Source: Gemmatimonadota bacterium
GTDB lineage: Bacteria; Latescibacterota; UBA2968; GCA-2709665
Direction: 5' to 3'
Assembly (NCBI GenBank): GCA_028873695.1
Contig: JAPPNU010000028.1
Coordinates: 186,001-250,000 of the forward strand
Length of the DNA: 64,000 bases
Below the pieces are notes generated by a model, which worked only from the letters and a program-made list of their open reading frames with translations, ran no database searches and was not told the DNA's origin. Positions 60,881 to 64,000 of this stretch are shown here, one piece after another; position 1 is the first letter of the stretch; each line of letters starts with the position of its first letter. A program made the position numbers and the translations under genes.

Positions 60881-63800
60881 TTGAGACGCATAATCAAAAT
60901 AGCCGCTCTGGTCTCTGCCGTCGTGGTCGCAATCGTCGGATCCGGCTTGCTCGCGCTGACAGCGGGTCGGATGAACCCGTACCTCCGCGACTATGCGCAG
61001 CAGCGGCTCACCCGGGACCTGGGCGTGGCGGTGCATATCGGTCGACTGGACGGCAATCCATTGAGTGGATTCCGGCTGGATCGCGTGCGGTTTGGTACAG
61101 AGCGGGATCCATTGGCAGTTGTGGACGCGGTTGAAGTCCGGTATCGGCCGTCGGCGCTGCTGAGAGGCGCTCTGATTGTCGATGAATTCCTCCTGACCGC
61201 ACCGAAGATCCGTCTGCCCGGAAGCGCCGCTGTCGCGGACTCTGCGGTTCGCGTGCTGCCCGAATCGGACCCGCATTGGTGGAAAAACGGCCCGAAGCGG
61301 GAGATCCGCATCCGCCACGCGGAGGTCGTGGACGGCAGGATTGAACTGACGGATGCGGGACGGATCGACAGCCTGAATCTGGTCCTGGGGCTTCGAGCCG
61401 GCCCGGCAGGTTACGAGTTGGCGCTGCGCCGTTTACAATCCCTTGTCTTCGATCCTCCTGTCGTTGTCCGGGATCTCTCCGGACTGACCCTGCTTGCGGA
61501 CGGAAGGATGGCGCTCGAAGGGATCCGGCTGAACACGGCGGGATCCGGTGTCCGAATCGACGGGACAATAACCGGGTTGGCCCGACCGCGGTACGACGTC
61601 ATGCTGCGTGCGGATTCTCTCGCGTTCGACGAGTTGGGCCGCGTTCTTCCCGGAACGTATCCCACGGGAAGCCTGGCCGCGGGCGGCAGGGTGTGGGGAG
61701 ACGTAACCCGCACGAATCTGGACCTGAAACTCGACGTCGGGTCGACCGTCGGCTTTCTTTCGGGCTACATGGATTTCTCGCGGCCGGACATCGGTTACGA
61801 TATCCGCGCGACCGCGACCGGGGTTGACCTGATGCGGATCGCCCCCCGGATCGGGCTCGACGCCCGCTTTGACGCGGCAGCCCGACTGCGGGGACATGGC
61901 CTGGATCCCTTCACGGCCGAAGCGGCCGTCAGCGCGGGAATCTCCCGCGCCACGTTCTCCGGTGTGGTCGTCGATACGGGGAACCTGGCCGTTACGCTAA
62001 AGAACGGCAGGGTCGGGATGGACCTCTCCGCGGAGGGGCCTGCCGGACGTGTAGCCACCAGGCTGGCGGTCGAACTGGCGGACGCTGAACCGCTATACGA
62101 ACTGAGCGCGAGGGTCGATCGCCTTGATCTTTCCTCGTTTCCCGGGACCGGCGCTCCGCTGACTCATCTGACCGGCGGAATTCAGCTTCGGCGGGCGGAC
62201 GCCGGTGCCTGGCGCGGCGGCGCGGTGTTCGACCTCGCGAGAGTCGATGGGTTGCCCGAGGCAACCGGACTCGCCCTTCGAGGGTCGTTCCGGAAGGGCA
62301 TCGTCAGTCTCGATAGCATCGGGGTGCGGCTGTCGGACGGATTCGGCGTGGTCAGGGGACACGGCCGGATCGATCTCGGGAGGTTCTGGGACCCCGATGG
62401 GAAACAGCCCAGCTATATCGCGGGTTTGCGGGTGGACGGCCTGTCTTTGGATCGGCTCCCGGTCCGTTCGGGCGTCGTGGAAGACGTGTCGCTTCAGATC
62501 GGACTCGCCGGCAGGGGATTACATCCGGATTCGACGCAGGCCAACGCGGACGTGATACTCGGCGCGTCACGGTTTCTTGGCGGAAATCTGGATAGCGCGA
62601 GGGCGAGCCTGGTACAACAGGGCCGCCGGACGATCGTGAATCGACTGTTCCTGGCCGGTACCCACGCACACGTGGAAGGAAATGGCTGGATCGTTCCGGG
62701 TGACAGCCTGGACGTCCGCGTGACGGGTCGGATCGACGATTTCAGCGCACTTGACAGCGTCATCGATCATGGACTGTCCGGAACGCCGGCTTCATTTTCG
62801 GCCGGCATCCGCGGTACCTGGACGAAACACCTCGTCGTTGCGGACCTGCTGGCAGACAGCGTGAATTACAAGGGCGTCCCGATCCGGGGGATCAGGCTCG
62901 GAATGAAGGGGCCGGAACTCTCCCGGGGAGACGTGGAAGTCAGAGCGGATTCACTTGTATGGGGCGGACGTACGGTCTACGACGTGTCTGCGGATCTGGA
63001 TCTGAATCGAGAGGGGATTACCTTTGTTCTTGGAAGCCGTCCGGACGAGATCGATCAACTCCACCTCAGGGGCGGCGTGGCGTGGGCAGACGCCATTTAC
63101 GTCCTCGAACTGGACTCTCTCGCGATTGGCGTGGGCGGGGTGTCTCTGTGCAGCGACGGCGCTTCCCGAATAACGTATCGTTCCAGGGAAGGCGTGTTCG
63201 TGGAGCGTTTCCGCCTGGTCGGGGACGGCGGCGCGATTCAGGCGCACGGGCACAGCGCACGGGAGGACGGTGTGGTTGTGAGTCTCATCGACGTGGATTT
63301 AAAGATATGGTCGGGTTTTCTGCGGATGGCAGGAGAACTGAGCGGGATGCTTAGCGGTACAATTGCGCTTTCCGGCACGCCTGAAGACCCCCGTGTCAGA
63401 ACAGAGTTGGCGTTTCGCGACGGTGCGGTTGCGGGCGTCCGACTGAAAGAAGCATCGGGAACTCTGGGATATCGGAACCATCGCGCAACGGTGGATCTGA
63501 GACTGGTCCAGTCTCACGGACGGGAGGCAACGGCGAACGGAGAGTTTCCGCTGAATCCGTCGTCGGCCGGCCCGGATGATCTGTTTCCGCCGGGGCCCGT
63601 CGACGTATCTTTGAAATCGGCCGGAATCGACATGAACTTTCTGCCCCACGTGTTTCCGGCGGTTCAGGACGCACAGGGCGTTCTGGCGGCCGACGTGGAA
63701 GTGAAGGGGACGCCCGAGCGGCTCCTCAAGCGCGGATGGTTAACGCTGCGCGACGGAAAGGCCAGGATCGTGCCCCTGAACACGAACTTCGAGAATGTAG

Positions 63801-64000
63801 CAGCGGACCTGGAGTTCGACGGGAACCGGATCGTGCTCCAGCGGTTTGAAACCGGAAAGGAAAAGACCAGAGTTACGCTGAAGGGCGAAGTGGCACTGGA
63901 CCGGTTCGACCTGGCGCGGTATGACCTTACGTTACATGCGAACGAGTTCGAGGCGGTCGACCTGGCGTCATTCAAGGCCACCCTGAATGCCGACCTTCAA
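60881..64000 (+). CDS. TamB-like (AsmA superfamily) translocation protein, 3' partial
   Basis: At least 1040 residues, still open at the window end. An N-terminal anchor helix (IAALVSAVVVAIVGSGLLAL) is followed by a long series of beta-strand repeats typical of TamB/AsmA-like periplasmic bridging proteins (LDGNPLSGFRLDRVRFGTE, DLNREGITFVLGSRP, GVLAADVEVKGTPERLLKRG). These form a hydrophobic groove thought to move lipids or help insert outer-membrane proteins with TamA. The C-terminal DUF490 part lies beyond the window. The TTG at 60881 has GGGAG 4 bp upstream; a GTG at 60797, almost touching the TamA stop, is an alternative. The genes are plainly cotranscribed. Confidence 0.87.
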   Translation, partial: MRRIIKIAALVSAVVVAIVGSGLLALTAGRMNPYLRDYAQQRLTRDLGVAVHIGRLDGNPLSGFRLDRVRFGTERDPLAVVDAVEVRYRPSALLRGALIVDEFLLTAPKIRLPGSAAVADSAVRVLPESDPHWWKNGPKREIRIRHAEVVDGRIELTDAGRIDSLNLVLGLRAGPAGYELALRRLQSLVFDPPVVVRDLSGLTLLADGRMALEGIRLNTAGSGVRIDGTITGLARPRYDVMLRADSLAFDELGRVLPGTYPTGSLAAGGRVWGDVTRTNLDLKLDVGSTVGFLSGYMDFSRPDIGYDIRATATGVDLMRIAPRIGLDARFDAAARLRGHGLDPFTAEAAVSAGISRATFSGVVVDTGNLAVTLKNGRVGMDLSAEGPAGRVATRLAVELADAEPLYELSARVDRLDLSSFPGTGAPLTHLTGGIQLRRADAGAWRGGAVFDLARVDGLPEATGLALRGSFRKGIVSLDSIGVRLSDGFGVVRGHGRIDLGRFWDPDGKQPSYIAGLRVDGLSLDRLPVRSGVVEDVSLQIGLAGRGLHPDSTQANADVILGASRFLGGNLDSARASLVQQGRRTIVNRLFLAGTHAHVEGNGWIVPGDSLDVRVTGRIDDFSALDSVIDHGLSGTPASFSAGIRGTWTKHLVVADLLADSVNYKGVPIRGIRLGMKGPELSRGDVEVRADSLVWGGRTVYDVSADLDLNREGITFVLGSRPDEIDQLHLRGGVAWADAIYVLELDSLAIGVGGVSLCSDGASRITYRSREGVFVERFRLVGDGGAIQAHGHSAREDGVVVSLIDVDLKIWSGFLRMAGELSGMLSGTIALSGTPEDPRVRTELAFRDGAVAGVRLKEASGTLGYRNHRATVDLRLVQSHGREATANGEFPLNPSSAGPDDLFPPGPVDVSLKSAGIDMNFLPHVFPAVQDAQGVLAADVEVKGTPERLLKRGWLTLRDGKARIVPLNTNFENVAADLEFDGNRIVLQRFETGKEKTRVTLKGEVALDRFDLARYDLTLHANEFEAVDLASFKATLNADLQ

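Noticed and set aside
1..64000. tRNA, rRNA, CRISPR array, transposase, integrase or phage genes
   Set aside because: Intergenic regions were read for cloverleaf-like and direct-repeat patterns and genes for mobile-element motifs; none was found. Short structures seen are terminators, the riboswitch and the MITE-like repeats.

Overview
The window is about 64 kb of GC-rich bacterial chromosome. It is densely coded, has short gaps and many GTG/TTG starts, and shows no rRNA, tRNA, CRISPR array, prophage or transposase gene. Several traits fit an uncultured FCB-type lineage such as Latescibacterota: a secreted cohesin-domain protein with a C-terminal FlgD/type IX-like sorting segment (motif NPFNPSTTIEY), a DUF2723 membrane glycosyltransferase, two CehA/McbA-type metallohydrolases, a cobalamin-independent MetE-like protein, and a TamA/TamB pair. 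The lineage is inferred from gene content only; no marker-gene phylogeny was possible.

Layout. 1-2.7 kb: ABC exporter (5' end cut by the window) plus DUF1854 protein, a pair known from cyanophycin-associated loci. 2.8-8.2 kb: carbohydrate/acid metabolism (cupin, Gfo/Idh/MocA oxidoreductase, FGGY kinase, propeller-like protein, GarR-type reductase). 8.2-17.7 kb: acyl-CoA ligase, lipoprotein, M20 deacylase, MetE-like protein, gamma-glutamyltransferase, MFS carrier, dihydrolipoamide-dehydrogenase-like flavoprotein. 18-24.4 kb: MATE exporter, DUF2723 protein, GT2 glycosyltransferase, AnmK. 24.7-30 kb: a compact tetrapyrrole operon (CcsA/HemX-like, precorrin-2 dehydrogenase, hemA, hemC, fused uroporphyrinogen methyltransferase-HemD). 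30.3-38.5 kb: cohesin protein, an exported multi-thioredoxin-fold protein, a lipoprotein isoaspartyl methyltransferase, a 58-aa membrane protein coupled to DUF402, galU, purN, mreB-mreC. 38.5-54.9 kb: an old-yellow-enzyme homologue, then a six-gene plus-strand operon (transglutaminase-fold protein, two acetylxylan-esterase-family proteins, class V PLP enzyme, 2-hydroxyacid dehydrogenase, CehA-like hydrolase), interrupted by minus-strand asd and an amidohydrolase, then a second CehA-like hydrolase with a sugar-phosphate isomerase. 54.9-64 kb: SDR, clpB, and an Omp85 protein followed by a TamB-like gene that runs off the window.

Regulation visible in the sequence. The asd gene has a full lysine riboswitch with an intrinsic terminator and a promoter whose predicted start coincides with the aptamer. 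clpB has a perfect sigma-54 -24/-12 motif upstream. Strong intrinsic terminators follow mreBC, clpB and the isomerase gene. A family of non-coding repeats of about 165-173 bp, with inverted ends (MITE-like), occurs in intergenic positions as three full copies, one truncated copy and one or two end fragments.

The best candidate for an undescribed system is the 40.1-54.7 kb catabolic region. It has two divergent CehA/McbA-like hydrolases and an esterase paired with a paralogue that has lost its catalytic residues. Its substrate cannot be read from sequence. Stretches over 300 bases without genes are 12743-13256 (promoter candidate plus repeat), 24405-24716 (hairpin plus repeat), 31080-31472 (repeat, otherwise nothing recognised), 49936-50499 (lysine riboswitch, terminator and promoter) and 55776-56123 (sigma-54 motif, otherwise nothing recognised).
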